A DNA stretch of 64,000 nucleotides from Myxocyprinus asiaticus (taxonomy: Eukaryota > Chordata > Actinopteri > Cypriniformes > Catostomidae): NCBI RefSeq assembly GCF_019703515.2, contig NC_059358.1:50459094-50523093 (forward strand). The letters run 5' to 3'. The position numbers and the translations under genes were made by a program. The first letter of the stretch is position 1, and each line of letters starts with the position of its first letter. The notes below the pieces were generated by a model, which was given only the letters and a program-made list of their open reading frames with translations, did no database searches and was not told where the DNA came from. This document shows positions 1 through 11,900 of this stretch, piece by piece.

Positions 1-772
1 TGCATTACAGATGAGACTGTTACTGACATTTCATATAAAATTATACGGATATCAATGAGAGAAATCAAATATCCACTGCTCGTTGTTTTTCCATGATGAT
101 TCTGGTAGATCACTGACTATTGCTTTGATCTGTGACGTGTTTCAAGCTTTCTGCATCTATATTCAACAGTTAGGAAGGGGTAATTTTGACAAATGTTAAG
201 ATTTAAACAAATATGATAAACATAATTTAATATTGCTGCGCTGCTCAGCGTTTGCCTCACACAGCCTACAAGGTTCTGCTCGCTCACGCAACGCTGACTG
301 AAGCGGTGAATGGACTAAATTTTTAAGGTGTAGAAATGGTGAATCGCCATATGGCGATTTCAGTCTTATTTGATCATGCAGCCTTGATGGATGATATACT
401 GAAGTCTCAAAGGTCAAAATCTGCAGGTTTCAAAGCATTTTGGATTGTTTTACCTGTAACAGCTACTTTCACAACTGTCACGAAGAGATGTCAGGTTGTT
501 TTTATGTGAAAACGACAATGAATGAAAATTAAATATTACATGATCATAGGGGTGCCAACCCTTCTATATTCTGTGGCTATTATTATTTCTAGATTGTGCA
601 TTTCAATTCACAGGATTTTTACAAAGTGTGTGGTATCCCAAAAACTCATGTTCATTTTTGTTAAGTCCGTAATGCAAGTTAATTTCCTGATCTAAACTGT
701 AAAAAAAAAAATTGTAAAGACTGAAAAATGTCTTATTTCTGGACTCTATCTGCAGGGGTCTATGATTATACA
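1..772. other. Non-coding sequence left of the Tc1 element; nothing recognised
   Basis: AT-rich sequence with no open frame that resembles a protein and no recognisable repeat boundary. The short open frames here have no family-like composition. It could be 5' flank or an early intron of znf407, because the first recognised znf407 exon lies 2.2 kb downstream and begins with 5' UTR at a splice acceptor. Confidence 0.5.
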
Positions 773-2345
773 TACAGTGCATCCGGAAAGTATTCACAGC
801 GCTTCACTTTTTCCACATTTTGTTATGTTACAGCCTTATTTCAAAATGGATTAAATTCATTATTTTCCTCAAAATTCTACAAACAATACCCCATAATGAC
901 AACATGAAAGAAGTTTGTTTGAAAATTTATTAAAAATAAAAAACGTCACATGTACATAAGTATTCACAGCTTTTGCCATGACACTCAAAATTGAGCTCAG
1001 GTGCATCCTGTTTCCACTGATCATCCTTGAGATGTTTCTACAACTTGATTGGAGTCCACCTGTGGTAAATTCAATTGATTGGACATGATTTGGAAAGGCA
1101 CACACCTGTCTATGTAAGGTCCCACAGTTAACAGTGCATGTCAGAGCACAAACCAAGCCATGAAGTCCAAGGAATTGTCTGTAGACCTCCGAGACAGGAT
1201 TGTATCGAGGCACAGATCTGGGGAAGGGTACAGAAAAATGTCTGCAGCATTGAAGGTCCCAATGAGCACAGTGGCCTCCATCATCCGTAAATGGAAGAAG
1301 TTTGGAACCACCAGGACTCTTCCTAAAGCTGGCTGCCTGGCCAAACTGAGCAAACGGTGGAGAAGGGCTTTAGTCAGGGAGGTGACCAAGAACCCGATGG
1401 TCACTCTGACAGAGCTCCAGCATTTCTTTGTGGAGAGAGGAGAACCTTCCGGAAGAACAACCATCTCTGCAGCACTCCACCAATCAGGCCTGTATGGTAG
1501 AGTGGCCAGACGGAAGCCACTCCTCAGTAAAAGGCACATGACAGCCCACCTGGAGTTTGCCAAAAGGCACCTGAAGGACTCTCAGACCATGAGAACCAAA
1601 GATTGAACTCTTTGGCCTGAATAGCAAGCGTCATGTCTGGAGGAAACCAGGCACCGCTCATCACTTGGCCAATACCATCCCTACAGTGAAGCATGGTGGT
1701 GGCAGCATCATGCTGTGGGGATGTTTTTCAGCGGCAGGAACTGGGAGACTAGTCAGGATCGAGGGAAAGATGAATGCAGCAATGTACAGAGACATACTTG
1801 ATGAAAACCTGCTCCAGAGTGCTCTGGACCTGGGGCGAAATGTTCATCTTCCAACAGGACAACGACCCTAAGCACACAGCCAAGATAACAAAGGAGTGGC
1901 TCCGGGACAACTCTGTGAATGTCCTTGAGTGGCCCAGCCAGAGCCCAGACTTGAACCCGATTGAACATCTCTGGAGAGATCTGAAAATGGCTGTGCACCG
2001 ACACTCCCCATCCAACCTGATGGAGCTTGAGAGGTCCTGCAAAGAAGAATGGGAGAAACTGCCCAAAATTATACTCAAAAAGACTTGAGGCTGTAATTGG
2101 TGCCAAAGGTGCTTCAACAAAGTATTGAGCAAAGGCTGTGAATACTTATGTACCAGAGATTTTTTTTTAATTTTTTTTTATAAATTTAAAAGATTTCAAA
2201 CAACCTCCTTTCACATTGTCATTATAGGGTATTGTTTGTAGAATTTTGAGGAAAATAATGAATTTAATCCATTTTGGAATAAGGCTGTAACATAACAAAA
2301 TGTGGAAAAAGTGAAGCGCTGTGAATACTTTCCGGATGCACTGTA
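773..2345 (+). mobile_element. Tc1-like DNA transposon with long terminal inverted repeats
   Basis: The left end (TACAGTGCATCCGGAAAG, continuing about 65 bases) is repeated as its reverse complement at the right end (…CTTTCCGGATGCACTGTA). The terminal TA at each side is the target dinucleotide duplicated by Tc1/mariner elements. Length of about 1.57 kb is normal for a fish Tc1 element, and a broken transposase fills the middle. It lies upstream of the first recognised znf407 coding exon. Confidence 0.95.
1160..2088 (+). pseudogene. Tc1 transposase pseudogene (first catalytic Asp region deleted)
   Basis: The first segment (1160-1606) carries the paired-like helix-turn-helix DNA-binding part (SVDLRDRIVSRHRSGEGY, then STVASIIRKWKK) and ends at a TGA. 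In intact relatives the next residues include the WSDE-type motif with the first catalytic Asp. Here sequence runs from MRTK straight into the codons for IELFGLN, so that motif is gone. The second segment (1665-1871) has [18 protein letters not shown]. The third (to 2088) has the second Asp in [11 protein letters not shown] and the Glu in LNPIEHLW. At least two frame changes and the deletion make it inactive; the ends may still respond to transposase made elsewhere. Confidence 0.93.
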
Positions 2346-2914
2346 TAATGGTTCGATATACAGGCAGTGAACAGAGCACTTTGTACATGAAGGTGAAGTT
2401 CACGTTTTCACTGCAAATGTCACATACGTAACACTGGAGTTTCCAGTTTTTAGTATTTTGTCAAAAAAAAAAAAAGGTTCATTCTATGCAAGAAAAGTGT
2501 ATCCTTCATTCCTTAAAACAATGATTTCATGATGTGTGTAATATGATTTGGGCTAAACACCAAGAGTGTCTTCAGAAATTCACAGTACGATAAACTTTTG
2601 ACTGGAGATCAAACAGGTCAAAAAGTTAGTGCCCACAGAAACAGCCCTTGACATTTTCCAGGATGATAATTTGCATACATCCCTAAACAGAAACACATAC
2701 ACACAGGTTTAACCATCAGAGAGCCTTTAGAACATGAATGGTGCAGTATAACATATCATTTTGTTCCCTGTATCTTGCTGCTGGCACACTATGTTGATAA
2801 CATGTTAGTACTGTTGATGCATTTAATACTAATTGTGTGAAATTACATTAATACAGTGAAGTATTTTACAATGATTTTTTTTTTTTTTTTCCTAAATATT
2901 TTTTTTTTCCACAG
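2346..2914. other. Non-coding sequence ending in a splice acceptor for znf407 exon 2
   Basis: No coding signal. The stretch ends in two poly-T runs and TTTTTTTTCCACAG, a strong polypyrimidine tract and acceptor AG at 2913-2914. This fits an intron whose upstream exon I cannot locate. Confidence 0.6.
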
Positions 2915-2985
2915 CACTCTTTTGAAAAGGTCAATGGATCCTTTAAATGAAGCCTGCTGAATATTTCTAGAGAACGGACAGCAAA

Positions 2986-5950
2986 ATGGACTATCCAAAC
3001 CCAAAACAGAAATTAAGATCTGGAAAGGAAATTTCAGAGGAGAAGAGCCTACATAAGAACAAGACCAGTGATACTGATGCAGAAGATGTTTCACCTAAAA
3101 CAGCTAAAGAATATGATGAATCAGGAAATGGGTCTGTTGCAGAAGAAACTGAGCATGCTGTTACAGCTACAGCAGAGGAACGGTCTGATGTACATGACTC
3201 TTCAGAAATAACTGATGCTTTGGTTTGTTCACTGTGCAATTTTGTAGCAAAAACTCAAACTGCACTGAAAATTCATTCAAAAAGGAAACACTCTCATAAG
3301 GAAGCAGGTTTACAGATCGACAGTGAAAAGAACTCTTTCACAACTGCACCAGGGATGAATTCCATGCAGAAGACAACAGGATTACAAGAAAGCAACAGCC
3401 AAACACAACTCTCAGAATCTCAACTGGAAAACACTTCAAAGGAAGTGAACAATGACAAAGAACCAAAAGAGTACACAGTCGAAACAGTGAGCCAACACAA
3501 ACATCAGCCTTTCAGAGACCAGTCTGTCACATCAGAGAAGGTTGTTGGTACCTCTCAGGTTGGAAGAAGCAGTCCCACTCAGATGCTGCTGGAAATGGTG
3601 GAGCCCACCACATGTAGACCCGAAAAGGATGTTGATGACACAAACAAGACCCTTAAAGATGGCGACAATGCACAAGCGTGTTGCAGTTTTGATTCAGAAA
3701 GTAAGGAGGAAAGTAAAGAAAATGGTGGGTTGGTTGGACATGATGAGAACCATAAAAATCAAAGGCATTCAAAGTCTAAAACTGCACATGCATGTTCTTA
3801 CTGTGGACATAAATTCAGAGACAGACTCAGTCTGGACACACATGTCAAGAGGCGACACACTAAAGAAATGAACTACTTCTGTGACTTCTGCAGCTATTCT
3901 TGTGTTGCGAAGTGCGATTATGAGAAGCACTGCTCGAGCAACAAGCACAAAAAAAAGATGTCAGAGAAACAGGAGACAATGACGCCTCAAGAATTGGTTT
4001 CCCCACCACATGTGGCAAGGATGCCGACACGTTCTGCAGGTTTCTGGTCGCAGCATCAGTGCAATACGTGCAGCTTCACGGCCAACAGTTCAGTAATGTT
4101 GGCGCAACACATCAAAATGCATCATCCGTCAGTGCACCGTTTCCACTGCAAGGCCTGTGACTACTACACCACCACTACAGAGGCCATGGAGATCCACCTG
4201 TTAGGAGAAGCCCACCAACAGGTGGCCAAAGAGATGAACATTAGCCCTCTGTTTAAAGACTGCGTTGAGAAGATCCTTGTGATTCTTTCGGGTGATAAAA
4301 GAGAGGATGGAGAAATGGATGACAGTGACACTCATGAGGAGGTTCAGGAAGCGGACAATGTGTCACCTGTAGCAGAGCAGGCCGAGGCTGTAGGTAACAA
4401 ACGGAAGCGAGGCAGGCCAAAGACATCTAACTTGACAGTTTGTAGTCATTGTGGGCTCGTTGCTTCCAATGCCACCAACCTTAGTGTGCATATACGACGC
4501 AGGCACAGTCGCCTCTACAGCTTTGTTTGCAAGTTGTGCAACTACTACTGTGTGACAAAAGGTGACATGGACCGCCACTGTGAAACCAAAAAGCACATCA
4601 ACAAAATGCAAGAAGCTGGAAGTGAAGGCACTGGGGTAGTTCTGCTAGATGCTGAACAGCCAGGTCGGGCGAAGGAAGATGAGGCAGAACTGGGAAACAA
4701 AGTAGCAGAGATCGAGACGACTATTGACGATGTGGATGAGAATACCCCAGGTGTACCTTGTAAGAAAAGCAAGTATGACTTATGTAACTCCTGCACTCAG
4801 TGTGACTTTGTCGCTCACTCGACGCCATCTCTTGCTCTCCATGTGCGACGTAAGCACACAAAAGACTTTGAGTTTGTTTGTCTAGCGTGCAGCTACTACA
4901 CTGTCACACGCAGAGAGATGTTTCGGCATGCAGCCACAGAGAAACACAAGCAAAAACGTCAGAGATATCTGGAGAGAAAGAACCGAAGTGTCAATAAAGA
5001 TCCGGCTGAATCCACCTGTGATGACCAGGAGATGCTTGAAGGATCAGAACTGGGCTGTGACGGTTCTGATCTGACAGCTGAAACTGCCACAACTGAAGTT
5101 GCAGAGGATTTGGCAAATGGAGGTGAGAAGAACCGTACAAATGAAGAAGAAGCAGAACAAGCATCCGATGAGAGCCAAGAATCATCAGCTAACCCAACTG
5201 ACTCAGGTGCATTTAATGTAATCCAGTCAGTGGTGACAGAGAAAGACACTGTGTTAGAGGACATGGAGGAGGAAAACATGTTTGATGAGGATGAAATGGC
5301 TGACTTAGGAGGGGACAGTCCCTCTGGGCAGAAGCACCTTCTTGGCGCGATAGTATTTGACGCCTGCATCTTTCCCTTAAAAGCCTTAGTAGAGCCCAAG
5401 CCACCACAGGCCAGAGATCAGACTACAGGTGCATCACCACATCAGGGTGTCAGAAAGCCTAAAACAGGGTCTAAGACAAAGACCACCACACGGAATACAC
5501 ACATCCGCTGTGAGGACTGTGGGTTTTTGGCAGATGGCTTAAGCGGCCTAAATGTCCATATCTCCATGAAGCATCCATCCAAGGAGAAGCATTTCCATTG
5601 CCTGCTCTGTGGGAAGTCCTTCTACACCGAGAGTAACTTGCAGCAGCACTTGAGCAGTGCTGCGCATATGCGCAACGAGCAGGGAAGCACCGAGGATCTT
5701 CCAGAAGGAGGTGCCAGCTTCAAATGTGTCCGATGCAACGAGCCATGCCAGACAGAGCAGGAACTGTTCATTCACATCAAAGAGAAGCACGAGGAGCTGC
5801 TGAGAGAAGTGAACAAGTATGTGCTGGAGGACACGGAGCAGATCAACCGAGAGCGCCAGGAGAACCAGGGCAGTGTATGCAAGTACTGCGGCAAAGTCTG
5901 CAAGAGCAGCAACTCCATGGCTTTCCTAGCTCATGTTCGCACACACACAG
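2986..5950 (+). CDS. znf407: znf407 exon 2 (giant first coding exon, about 13 zinc fingers)
   Basis: Codes for residues 1-988. The N-terminal 260 residues are acidic and low complexity, with one early finger (CSLC at about residue 81). Then come finger pairs with first Cys near residues 270, 359, 486, 604 and 843, and single fingers near 914 (CVRC) and 965 (CKYC). Many pairs follow the pattern CxxCxF/L…HxxxxH, a 4-6 residue linker, then CxxC with an aromatic YY, typical of ZNF407/ZFP-type proteins. A basic KRKRGRPK stretch at about residue 469 resembles an AT-hook or nuclear localisation signal. The exon ends inside the codon for Gly of an HTG linker (CACACACAG|GTACAG); reading into the intron meets TAA at 5965-5967. 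Confidence 0.93.
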
Positions 5951-8900
5951 GTACAGAGAAAAACTAATTTAGAATTGCATGTAAGGATAGATCTTGTGTG
6001 TTCATAGATGCTCATAGGCTATTTGTTTTATATTATTAATACTATATATCAGAATTTTGTCATTCATAAACTTTAACAATCTAAATATTTACTATAATAA
6101 TTATACTTCATTGGGAAAATGTCCTTGGTCTTCTTAGGAAACACTTATTTTCACATGTTCCATCATGAGCTTGACAGCTGGACAGAGCAAAACAGCATAC
6201 AGGGATCTCCAGATGTGTTTTTCAAAGTTTCAAACTACGTTAAACTACTTTGCTTGTTTGCAACCACAAAATATGTATATTATATAATATATTTAAAATA
6301 TCAGAATTATAGATTGTATTTATTATACATACATAGATAGCTGGAGGACTGAACGCACTGGCAGAGGTGCGGCAGGCAGTAATGCCCAACAGGTTTAGAC
6401 ATATACCTGTGCATCTGAGTATAATAGAGTTATTTTAATTATTACAGTATATACTAAATTATTTTTATTTAAGGGCCTTCTTAGTAAATACCTGTATTTC
6501 TATATGTGATTAATTACAATTAATTTGATTAATTAATCAGTAAATAATATAATTAATTTGATTAAAAATGTTCGTTGCTTGGGTGCCCTAATTTACACAA
6601 AATCGTTCTGCTCATGTTTCATGAATGAGAGCCAATGCGTGAAAAAGACAATCATTACAGAAATGTTCCTGAAGTAAATAAGCAAAAAAGTGAGGTCATA
6701 TTGCTTTTACAGAACATAGTTTTTGTTTCATGCAAGCCCTTGTATGTGTAACTAACCAGTGAAGAAAGAAATAATTATGATGATTTTGACAAAAAAGTTA
6801 AAGAAATGCTGAAATACTCATTGTGATGTGATATTGGTTTAATATTACCTTCCGGAACTTTATTTTGTCAGGATTTTCAATATGATGAAGCAGGTCTTTT
6901 GTTGTTCTTTCTCTTCAGGATCCAAACCCTTCATGTGCAAGATCTGTAACTTTGCCACTGCTCAGTTGGGTGATGCTCGCAACCATGTCAAGAGACATCT
7001 GGGCATGAGAGAGTACAAGTGTCACATCTGCGGGTGAGTTTACATGTACAGTCAGAATGGTGATTGTTGAATATTGCTAACACAGTGCGTTTACGCTATG
7101 TTCAGTAGATCTAGACATTTGTGTGAAGCTCTTCTGATAAAGATCAAATCATGTCTCCCAGCATAAAACAAACAACATCACTAACTGTCATCAGAGGTAG
7201 GTAGTAACACACTAAATTTACTCTGTTACATTTACTTAAGTAACTTTTTTGAAAAAAACAAAAATACTTTTAAGAATAGGTTTAACTGAGGGTACTTTAT
7301 ATGCTTACCTACCCAAGTTAATTTTTATTCTCAAAAATGTACTTTTACAGGGGCCTGGGTAGCTCAGCGAGTATTGATGCTGACTACCACCCCTGGAGTC
7401 ACGAGTTCGAATCCAGGGTGTCCTGAGTGACTCCAGCCAGGTCTCCTAAGCAACCAAATTGGCCCGGTTGCTAGGGAGGGTAGAGTCACATGGGGTAACC
7501 TCCTTGTGGTCGTGATTAGTGGTTCTCGCTCTCAATGTGGCGCGTGGTAAGTTGTGCGTGGATCGTGGAGAGTAGCATGAGCCCCCGCATGCGGAGCCAC
7601 GTGATAAGATGCGCGGATTGACGGTCTCAGAAGCGGAGGCAACTGAGACTTGTCCTCCGCCACCCGGATTGAGGTGAGTAACCGCACCACCACGAGGACC
7701 TACTAAGTAGTGGGAATTGGGCATTCCAAATTGGGAGAAAAGGGGATAATTTTTTTTACAAATTTTTATATGTACTTTACTCTTTTTTTTTTTTTTTTTT
7801 TTTTACATTGGGCGGCGTTCCACCCATTACTATATTAGTGGTTTTTCATTCAATAAATGATAATGAATATGCAACTTATTCAGAGATTCATGCTTATTTG
7901 ACTGTATTACTTGAAATTACTGTGCTGTGACTGTTACACAACAGTGACTGCCCACTTTTTCAGTGGCCTTAGTTCTGGAAAGGAATGTGTGATCAATATG
8001 AATACATATTCAGTATGAGTGAATACAGTGTTTCTGTATATTATTCATCAGTGCTTCTCTGTGAAGTCAGTTCTATTTGCTGTATACTGTACTGGAGTTA
8101 CACTGAATTACACAGCATCATGTAGTGCAATCATCACAGATGGAAATATTTATGGAAATATTAAAAAGAGTTCAGATATACAGAGCTAGCATATGCAGTG
8201 ATATTGTCCGTGTGTGTTACAGATGGGCATTTGTGATGAAGAAACATTTGAACACTCATCTACTGGGGAAACACGGACTGGGCCAACCCAAAGAAAGGTA
8301 TTGAACAACTTGCTTGTCCTTAGTCTTGCTTGAAATTAGTCAAATAAAAACTATAAAAGTAGTTACTTGTGATATATTGGTGAAAAAAGTCAAAAACTCA
8401 TTTATCAGATATGAATTATGACACGCTTATGCATTGCTATGTGTCTTTACCAGAAGTCTCAGCTTCCCATTGATGACAAACATATGCATGTAGATGTGAC
8501 ATCTGTTAACTTTTGACGTGTGTTGTTTTGTTTGCATCAGGAAGTTTGAGTGTGAGTTGTGTGAGCGGAGCTTCAGTGAGAAATGGGCACTGAATAATCA
8601 CATGAAGCTGCACACGGGAGACAAACCCTACAAGTGCAGCTGGCCCTCCTGTCATTACGCCTTCCTCACGCTTTCTGCTATGAAAGACCACCAGAGAACA
8701 CACACAGGTACACCAACTCCTCATCTCACAGTATCAGGATCATAATGTGTGTGAGCGTTAGCGTTAGTGATTAGGATTGCATTATTAATAGAATTTTAGT
8801 CTGATTATAAACTAACGGACTACTTGCTCTAAACTTCATGATGTACTTCCACTTTGAAATAATGCGGCTCACTAGTTCCTGGTTAAATGTGTTTACAATG

Positions 8901-11900
8901 CACCGTAGTTGCCTCGTTCCCGAAACTCCACTTAAAAATAGTGTTCAGAAGAAGATTTTAAAGTCCGGACATTTTCAGAGACAAGGAGAGAGGAGAAAAA
9001 ATATTCTGAACATTATTCTATATAGCATCTTCAAAAAAGTTTTCAAAACTTTAATTCAGCCCAAGCCGATCTGAGAAAGCAACTTTCCAAGCGCATTTCA
9101 CCGTTTCTTCTCACACTGCGGTCTGTAGCTGACATTTAACCACAGATCAGTCTGAACAGCAAATCACAGAAGGGCTAATAAAGGGTGTCAGTACCGGCAC
9201 TCTTTGAATGAAACAACTACCCGCTTCAAACCCTGCAATGCTCCATGTGTGAGAGAGGAGAGAGAAACCTGACGAACGCATGTATCACTCGTTTATATGT
9301 TTTAATTAAATGTATGTTTTAATCTTTATTTTGTGTCATTGTTTCATTGACAAGTATATCCAGGGTTTCTGCAAGACTGAAAAAAGTCTTAAATTTATAC
9401 GGTCATGGTATTAAATGTTGCATAAAGGATTAGTTTCTCATTGTGTTTAAGTCATTTTAAAGTGAAGAGTGATTTCTGGGATCGAATAGACCCCATATCA
9501 AATTTGGGGTCTTTAGGACAAACTCTAGCACCACCACCAGTTCAAAAATTTACTTTTATTTTGCTCCTGTCTTTTGAACCATTTGTCCTAGAAACAAATT
9601 ATGTTTGCATGTACTTACTCTCCTCCTGACGATACAAATGGATGCCTTAAATTAAAACTCCACCCATTACAGTGGCCACCATCTTGGATTATGACGTTTA
9701 TCGTTTATTCACTAATATTCCTTCAAACTTTGACCAATTTTCCTAAACAATGGCTCAAAATAATCTCAAGATTGATCCGCACAGAATGAATAATACCAAT
9801 TTCTGGTTTTGTTGAAAAATGACATTAATAAAAATTTAACGAAGTCAGGAAAACAGGAAGAGAGGCTGTATCTTGGCAACAGTTTGTCGTATTGAAACGA
9901 AACTTGGTATTCATCATCAGGACCATGGTCTGAGGGTACATGCAAAGTTAAGAAATGTGAAAAATTGCTATTTTTCCCCGTGACTTTTGAACCGTATGTC
10001 CTAAAATCATGAGTTTGGTGTCTATGAATTCTGTAGGTTATGGGGATTTTAAGGATACCCATATCAGCCATATACTGCCTCTCGGGCATATTGATTTTTA
10101 TCAAAAAGTTAAATATCTTTTGAATGCATTGCCAGATTAATTAGATTAATTTGGTATGCATCATTGACATCACGTCGTGAATGTACCTGAGCAGTTTGGA
10201 GACAGCGCCACCTATAGTACAAAAGATAATCCACCCCAACCTTGGCATGTCTCTTTGCCATTCGTGAATCATGTCAAATGAGTAGCACAGTGTTTACATT
10301 TAGATTGCAGAATCATTGGGATGTTCTTATAACAAAAGAAAAGAAAATCATCTATGCTCCTTTTGTTGAGCTTCTAGATTTTATGACCAAAATGTCTTTG
10401 AATAAAATCTTGTTTTTAAATGTTTGGTGGTGATCACTAATGTTTTATTCCAGAGCTTTGAGGTACATTTTTGGATGTTGTTTTTTTCATGTCACTATTC
10501 AAGTGAAAATAGTTGATTCAATGGCTCTGATGAATTAATTAAAAATTAATGGAGATCTGTTAAGTTGCGTTTTTAAACTTTGAAGTGTTACTACTGTATA
10601 CAGTATATATGACTGTTCTTGTGCTCCCTAGGCATTCACATTTAGTAATGCGATGACATATTGTGTTCTCTTGAATTTATTACTTAAATTACCTTTAGTT
10701 GGTCTTAAAAAGGTCTTTAAAAAGTCTTAAATTTTAACTTTATAAAACCTTCAGAAACCCTGATATCGCTACCCTATACAGTATGTTGAAATGTAAATGC
10801 ATATTTTTGCATATAGATATATGTAAAAAGTAGTAGAGCTGCCAAAGATAACGAGTTTATAACGGTTGAGATTAAATAAACACGTTTAATGCCATTAAAA
10901 ATATTTTAGCGCAGTTAACTGATTTATTCAATTTGACATTAAAACTGATTTATTCTGTTCAAATCAAAGCCATATGGGACATTGAACCAAAGTAAAGTCA
11001 TTTCCATTGTATAGTGCAATGACTGGGAGCACATTGGGCGCTCTGAGCCCACACACCCCACCATTGCTGGTCACAAGTAGATGCTGTGTTTTGAATGCTG
11101 GTCCAACATGTGTAAACATGTGTTTCCTCTTTCAGGAGAGAAGTCTTTCCTGTGTGATCTTTGCGGGTTTGCTGGAGGCACTCGTCACGCCCTGACCAAA
11201 CACCGTCGCCAGCACACAGGTACACAAATACAGAAACACTGGTGCACACGCAACTCACACACACACTCATGTTTACAACACCCATCCACACATCCAGTGT
11301 TTGTCATGTCTCATCTAGCCATTGTTCTGTCTGCTGCAGGTGAACGGCCCTTCAAGTGTCAGCTGTGTAACTTTGCCTCGACCACACAGTCTCACTTGAC
11401 ACGTCACAAGCGCGTGCACACGGGCGAGAAGCCCTACCGCTGCCCCTGGTGTGATTACAGGTCAGTGTTTCGGTAACAACCTCAGAAGTGTTCTGGTCAG
11501 CATCAGGACTGCAGTTTCTTCAGTGTTTTTTTTGATTGAAGCACAAAGCACACTGTCTGCTCTGTAGGGGTGGGCACCTCATGATTTGATTTCCATTCCG
11601 GGAGTCACAATGCAATTACAGAATCATTTTGTCACATCTCTGCAGGTTAAGATGGCTTTGTGCCACCAGATTCTTTTTAAAATTCATAATGTTTTTGTAT
11701 CAATGCAGAATCATTTGAGAAAGAATCATGCTGAATCTGTGAATGAATTTTTTCTGTAGCCATTCTGCTGTTCAAAAAGGAAATTTTCTCTCTCACTCGA
11801 CCTCAGATCGACCATGTGTAATTCATAGAATGTTCATCCTCTTATGTTTTGTCTGTTCCTCTCTCAGATCAAACTGTGCAGAGAACATTCGGAAACACAT

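Noticed and set aside
1141..1563. Antisense 140-residue frame over the Tc1 transposase
   Set aside because: Shadow of the transposase on the other strand.
4959..5399. Antisense 146-residue Ser-rich frame over znf407 exon 2
   Set aside because: Antisense shadow of the acidic, Glu-rich region of znf407.
6119..6340. Small gene in the znf407 intron
   Set aside because: 73-residue frame of low-complexity aromatic composition in AT-rich intron, with no motif or splice support.
7350..7440. tRNA gene at the SINE head (also at 39108 and 25756)
   Set aside because: A and B boxes are present but no tRNA cloverleaf with a proper acceptor stem; the sequence continues into a SINE body found three times.
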